From Paludibacteraceae bacterium (GTDB lineage: Bacteria > Bacteroidota > Bacteroidia > Bacteroidales > Paludibacteraceae), in assembly GCA_016302585.1 (NCBI GenBank), contig JAEDNI010000013.1:1-40659 (forward strand): DNA of 40,659 nt. Direction: 5' to 3'. Below, piece after piece: positions 16,147 to 24,840 of the stretch. The notes under the pieces are model-generated. The model was not told the origin of the DNA. It made no database searches and was given only the letters and a program-made list of their open reading frames with translations. The number at the start of each line of letters is the position of its first letter. The stretch's first letter is position 1. Made by a program: the position numbers and the translations under genes.

Positions 16147-16728
16147 TTATTTGCATTCGCCGCAGGCGTCTTGCCCGCAGTGGTTGCTGCAACTGCTTTC
16201 GCAATCATCGCAGTTACCTTTACATCTACCGCAACCATGTGGGCTCCGGATGGCTTTTAATTCCCCTTCCGTCACGTCGCGGATGGTCAGGATCTTACCG
16301 GTAAAATGCAGGTCCTCTCCGGCATAGGGATGGTTGAGGTCGATGGTTACTTTCTCGTTCGTCACTTCGCATACTTGCGCCCGAACGATTTGACCGTCCG
16401 TCGTGTTCATCGGGACGATGGCACCTACATACACGCGCTCTTCGTCGAACTCACCGTCGCCGTTGAAGAACATGGTCTTAGGCAGTTCCATCAAGCCTTC
16501 ATCGAGGTATTCACCATAGGCATCCGTAGCTTTAAGTACGAAGTCAAATTCGTCGCCTTCGTTCTTTCCTTCCATAGCGGCTTCGAACGCAGGGAGCATC
16601 ATGCCTTCGCCTTGACACCAGGTTAACGGAGTTTCTGCCGTAGCTTTCTCCATCAGTTCTTCTTTGCCTTTCTCATCAGCGATGTACAACTCATACGTCG
16701 CTGAAACAACTTTTAATTTCTCAATCAT
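16147..16728 (-). CDS. FKBP-type prolyl isomerase, SlyD-like, with Cys-rich tail
   Basis: A 193-residue cytosolic chaperone and peptidyl-prolyl isomerase of the SlyD type. The FKBP half-domain (VVSATYELYIADEKGKEEL, PLTWCQGEGMMLPAFEAAM) is split by the insert-in-flap domain (about 75-125, with DAYGEY and LPKTMFF), followed by ITIDLNHPYAGEDLHF-type closing strands with NHPLAG-like NHPYAGEDL. The last ~30 residues hold nine cysteines and two histidines in CxxC-like spacing (HGCGRCKGNCDDCESSC and onward), a probable metal-binding tail like the nickel-binding tail of E. coli SlyD. It lies 27 bp after lptD, separated by a short 7-bp repeat array. Nickel or zinc binding is inferred. Confidence 0.92.
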   Translation of the reverse strand: MIEKLKVVSATYELYIADEKGKEELMEKATAETPLTWCQGEGMMLPAFEAAMEGKNEGDEFDFVLKATDAYGEYLDEGLMELPKTMFFNGDGEFDEERVYVGAIVPMNTTDGQIVRAQVCEVTNEKVTIDLNHPYAGEDLHFTGKILTIRDVTEGELKAIRSPHGCGRCKGNCDDCESSCSNHCGQDACGECK

Positions 16729-16752
16729 ATCTCTAAACTTTAAACTTTCAAT
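16725..16752. repeat. 7-bp unit array in the lptD-slyD spacer
   Basis: Clear units TCTAAAC, TTTAAAC, TTTCAAT at 16732-16752, preceded by a weaker TCATATC that reaches the slyD start codon. This is the same unit type as the arrays at the batC and batE starts. Confidence 0.6.
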
Positions 16753-16755
16753 CTA

Positions 16756-19563
16756 CTACCACCACGATACTCTGCTATTGGTGGAGGAGTTACTGTTCTT
16801 ATCGTATTTCAGGTCTTTCAGCATCGAGGCGTTCACTCCGATATGGAAGGTGTAACTCTTGAACATTCCGATCGGGTTGATGCTGGCAGTCATGTTCCAA
16901 CAGTGCAGGTCACGACTGATATTAAACGTACAAGCCGTCACCTTCTTATAATCGAAGTTATACGTCATGTTGGCACTCACTTTCCATCCTCGTCCCAAAC
17001 CGATGTTTCCGTTCAGTATGAGCGAGTGGGAGAACTTCATGTCGTAATACATCTTCTCGTAGTTAAAGGTGCTTCCCGGGGCATAGGACAGGCTGTAATT
17101 GATGGACAGGCTCCATGGGATTTCTGTGCGCACGTAGCCGTCATCCACATCTTCGTCTTTCTTCTTATGGTTATCCACCTTTGCGTTACTGTCATATCCC
17201 TCGGCGTCTTTCTCGATCGGCTCCAGCGCGATATCGCCCTCTGTGCCACCACCTGAATCACTCGACGGAGAACTACTTACTTTCTCTCCCCGTCGTTTTG
17301 CGATGGCATCTTTCCATTTCTTGATGGTATGATTAGAGATGGTATAACTGAAGCTCCATCTCAACCCGCTCCAGTGAGGGAACCGACCGTTATGCCAGTA
17401 TTGTTTGTTGGTTCGATGCGGTTTACCGGCGGCATCCAGTTCGTACATATACGGATCCAACGAGGTATTGAGGTTCAGACTATAGTTGTTTAACTTCGGG
17501 AACTTCAAGCGCAGGTTCACGTGGAACAGACTCCAGTTCATACTATCGGCGGCGAAGTTATAACCGCCTGTGACGCTGAAGTTATCGATCAGACTCACTA
17601 CTTTGTACGGCTGCTTACCCGTCGTGTCATCCTTATTCACGATCTTCATCTCCAGGTTATTTGCGACACCGAAACTGAGGTTAGCGGATAGTCCGCGCGG
17701 AGCATTTCCTAAGGGGAAACGCGAATAGACACGATGGATATAGGTCGTGTCCTCGTCTTTGATGACCGGTTCGTCGTAACTGCCGTAGTAACCCCAGCCC
17801 GGTTTCTCGAAGTTGGGATGGTAGGAGAAACTGATATTCGGCGTGATAACATGACGGAACTTCTCCACCTTGCTATTGGGGAATAGTTTTTTCAACGGCG
17901 TGTAGAATCCGTATAACTTCGTGCTCAAAGCCACGCTGACATCAAAATCGAATACATTGTAGAATCCGGTGGTGGTATCGCGTGCCACTCCGTTAATCTC
18001 CTCATCCCATCGCTGGTCAACACGCGTGAAATACATGCGGTCGCGTAAGTTGATCTGCGGCGTGATACTTAAGTATTTGAACAGCATGAAGCTGGCGCTA
18101 ATCGGAACAGAATGGTTCATGCTCACTTGCCAATCCCGTAAGAAATTAGTCTTGAAGAGCTGGTTCTCCTTCACGCTGTTAATACCTATCTTACCGCTCA
18201 TCGAGTAACTCATCTTAATCTTCTCATACCATTTCTCTTTTCCGGCTACGCCACCTTTGCGCTTGAGCGTAGCTTGACGCCAGAGTTTGAATGGATAGAC
18301 GCTACTCATCGAAACCGATAACTGCGGTGCGGTAATAGAGAGGGTGGAGTCGCTTGTTCGCTGCGTCAAACTGGCACTCAAACTCAAATTCCACGGGCTA
18401 TCCGGGAAGCGCTGGGTATAGTTGATCGTACTGCTCTTCGTATTTTCAGAATAGAGTTCGGAGTTGTAGTAACTATTGATATTACTACGGTTATAACCAC
18501 TTGTGGCGAAGTTCACACTCGCCGAGAAGGTGCAGTACGGATTGAACTTCGCATCCTGGCTGTGTGTCCATTGGATACTGAAGTTTTTACGCGCCGAATA
18601 GTCCGGCAAACCCCTCTCACTCGTTACGTCATTACGGTAGTTGATACTCAAGTTACCCGAGAACCGATAACGCCATACGTACTTCGTCTTCGCACGAATA
18701 GCCCATGTACCGCGCGTGTAGATATCCCCCGTCAACTCCAAGTCCAGGTAGTCGCAAAGCGCGAAGTAATAACCGATGTTTTGCAGGTATAGACCGCGAG
18801 TGTAGTCATCACCGAACGTAGGCATGATAATGCCGCTGGAGTAGGTGCTGGTGAAGGGGAAGAAACCGAACGGAACGGCTAATGGTAGCGGGACATCACC
18901 CACGACCAAATAGGCCGGACCGCTGGCAATATAATCACCCGGTTTTACTTTCGCTTTGGTCATCTTCAGGTAGAAATGCGGGTGGTCATGGTCGTCGCAG
19001 GTCGTGTAAAGACCGTCTGCCATCAGCATTTCGTTGTTCTCCAGTTTCTTGGTCTTATCTGCGATGATATACCCTTCACCCTGCTGGGTAACTACATGAC
19101 GAATGAAACCGCGCTGCGTCTGGATGTTATAGGTGATTTCATTCGTTTCGTAACTATCCTTGCCGTCTTTGAAAACCGGCTTACCTTTCCACTCGTAGTT
19201 CAAACTGTCCCATACTCCTTTCGCGTATATCTGGCTCGAATCCAGGTTCATACGGATATACTCGGAGTTCAACTCCATCGATTGGTATTTCAGTTCGCCC
19301 TTTCCGTGCAGGTACGCATTCCCGTCTCCCATTATGATCATCGAGTCGTTCGCTTGGTAGTGCACCGGAGATGTCAACTTGCTCTTGTGTGGTTGCGCTT
19401 CTCTGCGTTCGCGTGCCGTGGATATCACCGCACTGTCCCGGGTATGTAGCGTATCCGCCTTGCCCTCTGGGAGGGAAGGTGTGATGGCTTCTTGTCCCCA
19501 CGCTGCGAAAGAGCAGAGCAGGAAAAGCACCGTGATGATATGGGAAAACAGGCGGCTACGCAC
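16756..19563 (-). CDS. lptD: Outer-membrane LPS assembly protein LptD (Bacteroidetes type)
   Basis: A 935-residue outer-membrane protein that inserts lipopolysaccharide into the outer leaflet. A signal peptide (about 1-23) is followed by an OstA/LptA-like jellyroll (about 60-230), with repeated beta units such as GDGNAYLHGKGELKYQSMEL and TNEITYNIQTQRGFIRH. The barrel domain (about 235-935) is rich in alternating aromatic strands and begins with the LptD-typical PFGFFPF and SSGIIMPTFGDDYTRG. It is shorter in motif content but similar in layout to proteobacterial LptD. An acidic low-complexity loop (SSSPSSDSGGG, KKKDEDVDD) lies at about 770-815. The peptide TPSLPEGK near the mature N-terminus is encoded by a sequence resembling the GC-rich palindromic repeat. 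It lies 25 bp after the acyl-CoA ligase gene. Confidence 0.92.
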   Translation of the reverse strand: MRSRLFSHIITVLFLLCSFAAWGQEAITPSLPEGKADTLHTRDSAVISTARERREAQPHKSKLTSPVHYQANDSMIIMGDGNAYLHGKGELKYQSMELNSEYIRMNLDSSQIYAKGVWDSLNYEWKGKPVFKDGKDSYETNEITYNIQTQRGFIRHVVTQQGEGYIIADKTKKLENNEMLMADGLYTTCDDHDHPHFYLKMTKAKVKPGDYIASGPAYLVVGDVPLPLAVPFGFFPFTSTYSSGIIMPTFGDDYTRGLYLQNIGYYFALCDYLDLELTGDIYTRGTWAIRAKTKYVWRYRFSGNLSINYRNDVTSERGLPDYSARKNFSIQWTHSQDAKFNPYCTFSASVNFATSGYNRSNINSYYNSELYSENTKSSTINYTQRFPDSPWNLSLSASLTQRTSDSTLSITAPQLSVSMSSVYPFKLWRQATLKRKGGVAGKEKWYEKIKMSYSMSGKIGINSVKENQLFKTNFLRDWQVSMNHSVPISASFMLFKYLSITPQINLRDRMYFTRVDQRWDEEINGVARDTTTGFYNVFDFDVSVALSTKLYGFYTPLKKLFPNSKVEKFRHVITPNISFSYHPNFEKPGWGYYGSYDEPVIKDEDTTYIHRVYSRFPLGNAPRGLSANLSFGVANNLEMKIVNKDDTTGKQPYKVVSLIDNFSVTGGYNFAADSMNWSLFHVNLRLKFPKLNNYSLNLNTSLDPYMYELDAAGKPHRTNKQYWHNGRFPHWSGLRWSFSYTISNHTIKKWKDAIAKRRGEKVSSSPSSDSGGGTEGDIALEPIEKDAEGYDSNAKVDNHKKKDEDVDDGYVRTEIPWSLSINYSLSYAPGSTFNYEKMYYDMKFSHSLILNGNIGLGRGWKVSANMTYNFDYKKVTACTFNISRDLHCWNMTASINPIGMFKSYTFHIGVNASMLKDLKYDKNSNSSTNSRVSWW

Positions 19564-19588
19564 AGAGTTTACTTTCTACGCACAGGTT

Positions 19589-21247
19589 TTACTTATACAA
19601 GAATCGTTTAATGGAGCGTTTTGGCGTCTTCTCGAACGGCTTGTCTTGTACTTCGATATCAGCCACTTTGCTATAGGACGGGATGAGGTGATTTAATTTC
19701 TCAAGGTTAGCCCGCATAATATGCAGAATCTCGTCTTTCGTCATACGTTTCGTCAGCGTCTCGTCCGGGAATACTAAGGCTATCAATTTGCCTTCGCGCT
19801 CTACGATCAACGACTCGCCTACCGCCTCTTGGTTATTCAGTTTATCCTCTATCTCTTCCGGATAGATATTCTGACCGGATGCACCCAGGAACATCGTCTT
19901 GTTTCGACCCTTGATGTAGATGTTCTGCTTGCGGTCCAGACGACCTAAGTCACCCGTTCGCAACCAGCCGTCCGGGGTGAAGGCAGCATTCGTTGCATCA
20001 GGGTTTTTATAGTAACCCAACATCACGTTTTCGCCCTTCACGAGGATCTCTCCGATGCCAGCTTGATTCGGTTCGTCGATCTTCACCTCCATGTTCATCA
20101 CCGGTGCACCACCGCTACGGGCCTTGAAATACTTAGGCGGGTTTCCACCAATCAGCGGACCGCACTCAGTCATACCATAACCAATCGAGAGCGGGAAATG
20201 AATATCCATCAGACATTTCTCCACCACCGGGTTCATCGCGGCACCTCCGCAGATGAAATAGCGTAATTTCCCGCCAAAAGCGTTTTTCAACGCGCTCTTC
20301 ACACGAGCGTGCAGGATGCTACTGATCGGCGGCATATGCCAGAACGTACGGATGGCCCATTTACTCAAAGTGGGGTCTAAGTTCTTTTTGTAGATCTTTT
20401 CAATCACCAGCGGCACGGTAACTACCAGATACGGCTGCACTTCCTTCATGGCTTTCAGCAGGATAGAAGGCGTCGGACTCTTGGTGAGGAAATAGATATG
20501 TGTTCCCGAGCAAAGAGGGTAGAGCAGTTCGCACACCTGACCGAACATATGCGCGAGCGGGAGCATAGAAACCAGACGCTGACCCGGTTCTACCGGTAGG
20601 ATCTTCATCCCGATCTCTACGTTGTTACTCAACGAACGACCGTTCAGCATCACGCCCTTCGGGCTACCCGTTGAACCCGAAGTGTAGTTAATCAGACTCA
20701 GCACCTCCGGGTCGGCCGAGAAATAAACATCTTCCGGTTCAATAGCCCGCGGATACTTCACTTGAAAAGCCTCTTGCCATTCTTCGGCTGTCAGTACATG
20801 CACCGCTTTCTCTTTCTTACTGCCCTTACGCTCGTAGAGCGGACGCCAATCTTCCAAGGACAGCGCAGCCTTGATCTTAGGCGGCAGGGGCTGATTCTGC
20901 AAGTCTTTCCATACATACGGACCTACAAACAGCAGTTCACTATCCGAGTGCTCCAATAGATGCGCGATATCTACCGCCGTAAAGTCCTGCAAAATACTTA
21001 CGCATACACCCTCATACGCCGCGATGGCCAGATATGCCACCGCCCAATTGGCGCAGTTACGACCGCACAATGCGATCTTATCGCCGCGCTTCAAACCCAA
21101 TTGCTCAAATAATACGTGCAAACGCAGTATTTCTACCGCTAACTCACCAAAGGTGTATTCGTGATTCTCGTTATAATCCGAAAGTGCCAGATCATTCCAC
21201 TGGTGTTCCATCACTTCCGTCAGATATTGCAAATAATGTTTCGTCAT
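19589..21247 (-). CDS. Long-chain acyl-CoA ligase (AMP-forming), copy 1
   Basis: A 552-residue adenylate-forming enzyme activating a carboxylic acid, most likely a fatty acid, to its CoA thioester. Motifs in order are YTSGSTGSPKGV (A3 loop, about 190), SMLPLAHMFG (about 235), GYGMTECGPL (A5, about 345), GWLRTGDLGR (A7, about 430), GRNKTMFLGASGQNIYPEEIE (about 455) and the catalytic lysine near the end in EKTPKRSIKRFLYK. It is a paralogue of the next gene upstream, with the same length and C-terminus. It has its own promoter, so the two copies can be expressed separately. It runs into lptD after 25 bp. Substrate preference cannot be read from sequence. Confidence 0.93.
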   Translation of the reverse strand: MTKHYLQYLTEVMEHQWNDLALSDYNENHEYTFGELAVEILRLHVLFEQLGLKRGDKIALCGRNCANWAVAYLAIAAYEGVCVSILQDFTAVDIAHLLEHSDSELLFVGPYVWKDLQNQPLPPKIKAALSLEDWRPLYERKGSKKEKAVHVLTAEEWQEAFQVKYPRAIEPEDVYFSADPEVLSLINYTSGSTGSPKGVMLNGRSLSNNVEIGMKILPVEPGQRLVSMLPLAHMFGQVCELLYPLCSGTHIYFLTKSPTPSILLKAMKEVQPYLVVTVPLVIEKIYKKNLDPTLSKWAIRTFWHMPPISSILHARVKSALKNAFGGKLRYFICGGAAMNPVVEKCLMDIHFPLSIGYGMTECGPLIGGNPPKYFKARSGGAPVMNMEVKIDEPNQAGIGEILVKGENVMLGYYKNPDATNAAFTPDGWLRTGDLGRLDRKQNIYIKGRNKTMFLGASGQNIYPEEIEDKLNNQEAVGESLIVEREGKLIALVFPDETLTKRMTKDEILHIMRANLEKLNHLIPSYSKVADIEVQDKPFEKTPKRSIKRFLYK

Positions 21248-21293
21248 ATTCTTGAACTTTAAACATTAATTCTTTCAATTTTTCTAGTTATTT

Positions 21294-21321
21294 TGTACAC
21301 TGTACACCGTACACCATACAC
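21294..21321. repeat. 7-bp tandem array in the ligase-1 leader
   Basis: Four units TGTACAC, TGTACAC, CGTACAC, CATACAC in the predicted 5' leader of the downstream ligase gene. The units differ from the CTAAACT type but have the same 7-bp period. Confidence 0.75.
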
Positions 21322-21353
21322 TTCGTTTTGTTGATGCACACAACTTTGCGCGG

Positions 21354-21385
21354 CAAAGTTACTGCTTTTTTTTGAAATAAGCAAG
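21354..21385 (-). promoter_or_regulatory. Housekeeping promoter of acyl-CoA ligase 1
   Basis: On the minus strand CTTG (21382-21385), 20-nt spacer, TAACTTTG (21354-21361). The start point near 21347 gives a ~100-nt leader that includes the 7-bp repeat array. Confidence 0.7.
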
Positions 21386-21455
21386 AAAAAAGCTATAAAT
21401 CGTGCAAATAAGTCATTATTTGCTACTTCGAAAAGGCAAAAGGAGAAAAATATAC

Positions 21456-21490
21456 AAAAAAAACAAGCGCGCAGTTTCTCAACTACGCGC
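21456..21490 (-). terminator. Intrinsic terminator of acyl-CoA ligase 2
   Basis: On the minus strand, GCGCGTAGTT and AACTGCGCGC (21481-21490 and 21467-21476) form a 10-position stem with one mismatch around GAGA, followed by TTG and a run of T. It closes the upstream ligase transcript and separates it from the next promoter at 21385. Confidence 0.85.
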
Positions 21491-21541
21491 AAGCTTCAAT
21501 CCCATCTCAGGGATCACATCTACTTACTCACTATAACGTTA

Positions 21542-23191
21542 TCATTTGTATAGATAGCGTTTGATTGAGCGTTTCGGGGTTTTCTCAAACTCCGAAGCCA
21601 CTAATTCTATAGCACTTATCGGACTGTAGTTCGGAAGATCTTTATTCACCGCTACGCGGTTTTCTTCCATCAACTGCGTCAGACTCTTGGTTCCCAAGAG
21701 CTTCTTTCCTTCAGCGCTTGTATCGGGGAAGACGAGAGCTACTAACTTGCCCTCTCTCTCTACTACAATCGACTCTACAACGCAAGGCATCGAGTTCAGT
21801 TTGTCCTCTATCTCTTCCGGATAGATATTCTGACCGCTCGGACCCAAAATCATATTCTTCGAACGACCGTGGATATAGATATTTCCTTCTTTATCCAGCA
21901 CACCCAGGTCACCGGTTCTCATCCAGCCGTCTTCGGTGAAGACTGCCTTGGTTGCCTCTTCGTTCTTATAATAGCCTTTCATCACGTTGATACCCTTTAC
22001 CTGGATCTCGCCGTCTTTGCCATACGGATCCTCGGAATCGATGCGTACATGGCATTGCGGCAGGTCTTTACCGCAGCTATGGAACTTGTATGCCCACCAA
22101 TCTTCATAACTGATCAGCGGAGCGCACTCGGTCATACCATAACCTACGCAGTATTGGTATTTGATGTCATGGAGCACTTGCTCAACTTCTCCATTCAAAG
22201 CGGCACCGCCGATAATAAGGTAACGCAGTTCGCCACCAAAGGTTTTGTCCAAACCTTCTTTTACTTTGCTGCGAATGACGCGGTTGATACCCGGTGTTTT
22301 CCAGAGTACCTTCATCATCGGGCTACTGATCTTCGGCAGTACACCTTTCTTGATAATTTTCTCAACCACCAAAGGAACGGTCAGGATCATGAAGGGTTTT
22401 ACTTGCGCAAACGCCTTCATCAGTACCGTCGGGGTAGGAGCCTGGGTTAGGAAATATGTCTCAGCACCATCGCATACCTGATACAGGAACTCGAACATCA
22501 GTCCGAACATATGCGCAATCGGTAGCATAGATAGTACTTTATCGCCCGGTTTATGAGGAATACGCTGGCAAGCAAACTCTACGTTTCCACTTAGGTTGAG
22601 GTGAGTTAGCATCACGCCCTTCGGATTACCCGTAGAACCGCTGGTGTAGTTGATAACAGCCAATTTATCCAAATTGTCCGTCGGTAAATTCATATCCTCC
22701 AGCTTCACGCCGTCCGGATAAGCTTTCACGAAAGCGGCTTCAACTCCGTCGAATGCCTTTTGGGTAGCATCATCCGCCTCAACGATTGTCATATCATCCA
22801 TGAAGATGGTGGCCTTCAGCCCCTTCATCATCTTCGGATCGATTTTCTTCTTCACGTTCGGACCAACGTATAGCAAGGTAGCCTCCGAGTGATCCACCAA
22901 CGAGTAGATACCCTCCGCCGTGAAATCCGGCAAAATGGATACGACTACCGCTTTGTAACTCTCTGCCGCTAAGAATAACAATCCCCAATTAGCACAGTTA
23001 CGTCCGCAAAGCGCGATCTTATCGCCCTCTTTGATACCTAACTCCTGCCAAGTTACATGCAACTTTTTTATCGCTGCAGCTAACTCCGCATAGGTATATT
23101 TGTTCGCACCATCCAAGTCCTGTAATGCCAAACAGTCCCAGCGATGACTCATTGTCTCTTGTAAATAGGATAAATAATGTTTAGTTGCCAT
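21542..23191 (-). CDS. Long-chain acyl-CoA ligase (AMP-forming), copy 2
   Basis: A 549-residue paralogue of copy 1. YTSGSTGNPKGVMLTHLNLSG (about 185), SMLPIAHMFG, GYGMTECAPL (about 340), GWMRTGDLG (about 425) and a terminal EKTPKRSIKRYLYK with the catalytic lysine are all present. Its N-terminus (HYLSYLQETMSHRWDCLAL) closely matches that of copy 1 (HYLQYLTEVMEHQWNDLAL), pointing to tandem duplication. It is flanked upstream by the TetR gene and preceded by a promoter with a good -7 element but a poor -33, overlapped by an inverted repeat. A strong terminator follows. Control by the adjacent TetR protein in response to fatty acids or acyl-CoA is a reasonable inference. Confidence 0.93.
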   Translation of the reverse strand: MATKHYLSYLQETMSHRWDCLALQDLDGANKYTYAELAAAIKKLHVTWQELGIKEGDKIALCGRNCANWGLLFLAAESYKAVVVSILPDFTAEGIYSLVDHSEATLLYVGPNVKKKIDPKMMKGLKATIFMDDMTIVEADDATQKAFDGVEAAFVKAYPDGVKLEDMNLPTDNLDKLAVINYTSGSTGNPKGVMLTHLNLSGNVEFACQRIPHKPGDKVLSMLPIAHMFGLMFEFLYQVCDGAETYFLTQAPTPTVLMKAFAQVKPFMILTVPLVVEKIIKKGVLPKISSPMMKVLWKTPGINRVIRSKVKEGLDKTFGGELRYLIIGGAALNGEVEQVLHDIKYQYCVGYGMTECAPLISYEDWWAYKFHSCGKDLPQCHVRIDSEDPYGKDGEIQVKGINVMKGYYKNEEATKAVFTEDGWMRTGDLGVLDKEGNIYIHGRSKNMILGPSGQNIYPEEIEDKLNSMPCVVESIVVEREGKLVALVFPDTSAEGKKLLGTKSLTQLMEENRVAVNKDLPNYSPISAIELVASEFEKTPKRSIKRYLYK

Positions 23192-23235
23192 AAGGTAATA
23201 ATTGAATTAATCAAATGTTTTTTCGAAACCGTGTG

Positions 23236-23271
23236 CAAAGGTACGACTTTATTCTTGAACTTTTGTTCGAA
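23236..23271 (-). promoter_or_regulatory. Promoter of ligase 2 with inverted repeat over the -33 region
   Basis: The -7 element TACCTTTG (23236-23243, minus strand) is good, but the sequence 20 nt upstream is AACA rather than TTTG. An inverted repeat covers that position: TTGAAC (23255-23260), 4 nt, GTTCGAA (23265-23271). A second TTCGAA lies at 23222-23227. This is a plausible operator for the adjacent TetR regulator. Confidence 0.5.
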
Positions 23272-23273
23272 AG

Positions 23274-23876
23274 CTACATTTTTTCTTCTTTTTTTAGTAA
23301 ATTATGCAATTCTGAGTATGTTTTTGTTAATAATGAAAAGTTCATTTGTGTTTGTCCGAGTGCCGGATCGAATGTGTTTTTAACATGGGTAAACATAAGC
23401 GCTATCTGGTCCCGATTGATGTCTCTACGCACCAGTCCTGCCCGTTGGTCCGCGTAAATCGCTTTGCGCCAAAGTTCCAACTCTTTAAGCGCCAAGCGCT
23501 GTGCTTTGCGATGAAGAGAAGGGAATTTGCTGTAGGCGGTAAACATCAGGTCATTGACATTCGAGGTATTGATAGTTTTATTGTCAAAAGTCATCAGCGT
23601 CTCTTCCAGACAATGAAGATAGTCGGTTATGGCAGCAATCATTCTCTCAATTCCTGCGTCTTCAGGTACACTGTTCAAAGCGCGCTGTTTAGGCTCCAGA
23701 AAATATTTCTCCATACAGGTAAGAAACAACTCGTCCTGGTTATGGAAATAGTAGTATAGCGTTCCGCGACCCATATCAAGCGCAAACTGCAGGTCAGTGA
23801 TACTAACGTTCTGATACCCCTTCAGCGCGTACAGCTCCATTGCCTTCCGGATGATAAATTCCTTACGGTCTTTCAT
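23274..23876 (-). CDS. TetR/AcrR family transcriptional regulator
   Basis: A 200-residue regulator. The N-terminal helix-turn-helix (about 8-55) has the classical AMELYALKGYQNVSITDLQ, GRGTLYYYFHNQDELFLTCME pattern. The C-terminal ~140 residues are the helical ligand-binding and dimerisation domain, with no diagnostic motif. Its ATG overlaps the patatin-like gene's stop by 4 bp (ATGA), so it is coupled to that gene. The neighbouring acyl-CoA ligase suggests a lipid-related ligand, as with FadR-type TetR proteins, but this is positional. Candidate operator half-sites lie right after its stop codon. Confidence 0.92.
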   Translation of the reverse strand: MKDRKEFIIRKAMELYALKGYQNVSITDLQFALDMGRGTLYYYFHNQDELFLTCMEKYFLEPKQRALNSVPEDAGIERMIAAITDYLHCLEETLMTFDNKTINTSNVNDLMFTAYSKFPSLHRKAQRLALKELELWRKAIYADQRAGLVRRDINRDQIALMFTHVKNTFDPALGQTQMNFSLLTKTYSELHNLLKKEEKM

Positions 23877-24814
23877 GGTTCTTGCGATAGTTTGTTTTCG
23901 TATTCATCCAGCGCCTGATTCATCAGCACGCCACCTTGCTCGATAATTTCTTCTGCTTTGTCGAAATCGAAGGTGTTATAGGCGTACTGACGCATTACCG
24001 CATGGATATCAGGCGGCGTGAGACGAAGTGCAAGGAGGGTGTTTTGCTGGATCTGCATGTCACTCATGCGGTCCAGCATCTTCACGAAGTTAACGGTTCT
24101 GCCTAAGTCTGCCGCCCGCTTCGTACGCACTTCATCTACTTTTTTGCCTAATTGGTGCAGTTGTTTCTCCAGCCCTTCTGGTACGTCAAAACCTTTGGCT
24201 TCGATAGCAGCAATCTTGCCATCTACATCGATGGGTTCGGGCATTTCTCCGGTTGGCATACTATCTTTACCGCTGATGTCCATCGCTACCAGGATATCAC
24301 CTTCCGTGCGCTCCACAGAGTGTAGCGGCAGCGGATTGAGGATACCTCCGTCAATAAGCAGACGATGACCTATCTGAACGGGCTGGAAGAACAACGGGAT
24401 ACTGATAGATGCCCGAACGGCCTCAAACAGACTTCCGGTGCGGAAGAGAACCTCCTCTGTATTCATCATATCCGAGGCAACAATCGTGCAGGGGATATTC
24501 AACTGCTCAATCGGCCGATCCGGCACCACTTTCTGCAGTTCCAGAATGATTTTCTGACCTTTCACCAACGAGTTGCCGCTGAAAAGGTTGATGTCCATCA
24601 TCCGAAGAATGAGCTGTTTGTCTACTTGTAAAAACCAATCTTTGGCTTTCTTCAGTTCTCCCGCCGCATACATTCCGGCTATGATAGAACCCATCGAGCA
24701 ACCGGCTATACTGGTGATCGTATAACCCCGCGCCTCCAACGCCTCAATCGCTCCGATGTGCGCTAATCCGCGCGCACCACCTGAACCCAAGACTAACGCT
24801 ACGTTCTTTCCCAT
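23873..24814 (-). CDS. Patatin-like phospholipase
   Basis: A 313-residue serine acyl hydrolase of the patatin/RssA family. The oxyanion loop GSGGARG is at 10-16, the nucleophile S40 is in GCSMGS, and the dyad aspartate D155 is in LLIDGG; all are intact. The C-terminal third is helical (about 200-313) and may be regulatory. The start chosen is ATG 24814, which places the GSGGARG loop at the usual distance; a GTG four codons upstream lies in a 7-bp repeat array and is less likely. Cytosolic, since no signal peptide is seen. Its neighbours, a TetR regulator and two acyl-CoA ligases, suggest that it releases fatty acids which the ligases reactivate; this is inference. Confidence 0.92.
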   Translation of the reverse strand: MGKNVALVLGSGGARGLAHIGAIEALEARGYTITSIAGCSMGSIIAGMYAAGELKKAKDWFLQVDKQLILRMMDINLFSGNSLVKGQKIILELQKVVPDRPIEQLNIPCTIVASDMMNTEEVLFRTGSLFEAVRASISIPLFFQPVQIGHRLLIDGGILNPLPLHSVERTEGDILVAMDISGKDSMPTGEMPEPIDVDGKIAAIEAKGFDVPEGLEKQLHQLGKKVDEVRTKRAADLGRTVNFVKMLDRMSDMQIQQNTLLALRLTPPDIHAVMRQYAYNTFDFDKAEEIIEQGGVLMNQALDEYENKLSQEP

Positions 24815-24840
24815 TACACCGTGCACTTTACACCTTATAC
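24812..24840. repeat. 7-bp array at the patatin start / gcvT end
   Basis: Units ATTACAC, CGTGCAC, TTTACAC, CTTATAC (24813-24840) fill the 20-bp spacer, touch the patatin start codon and reach the end of gcvT. Confidence 0.5.
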
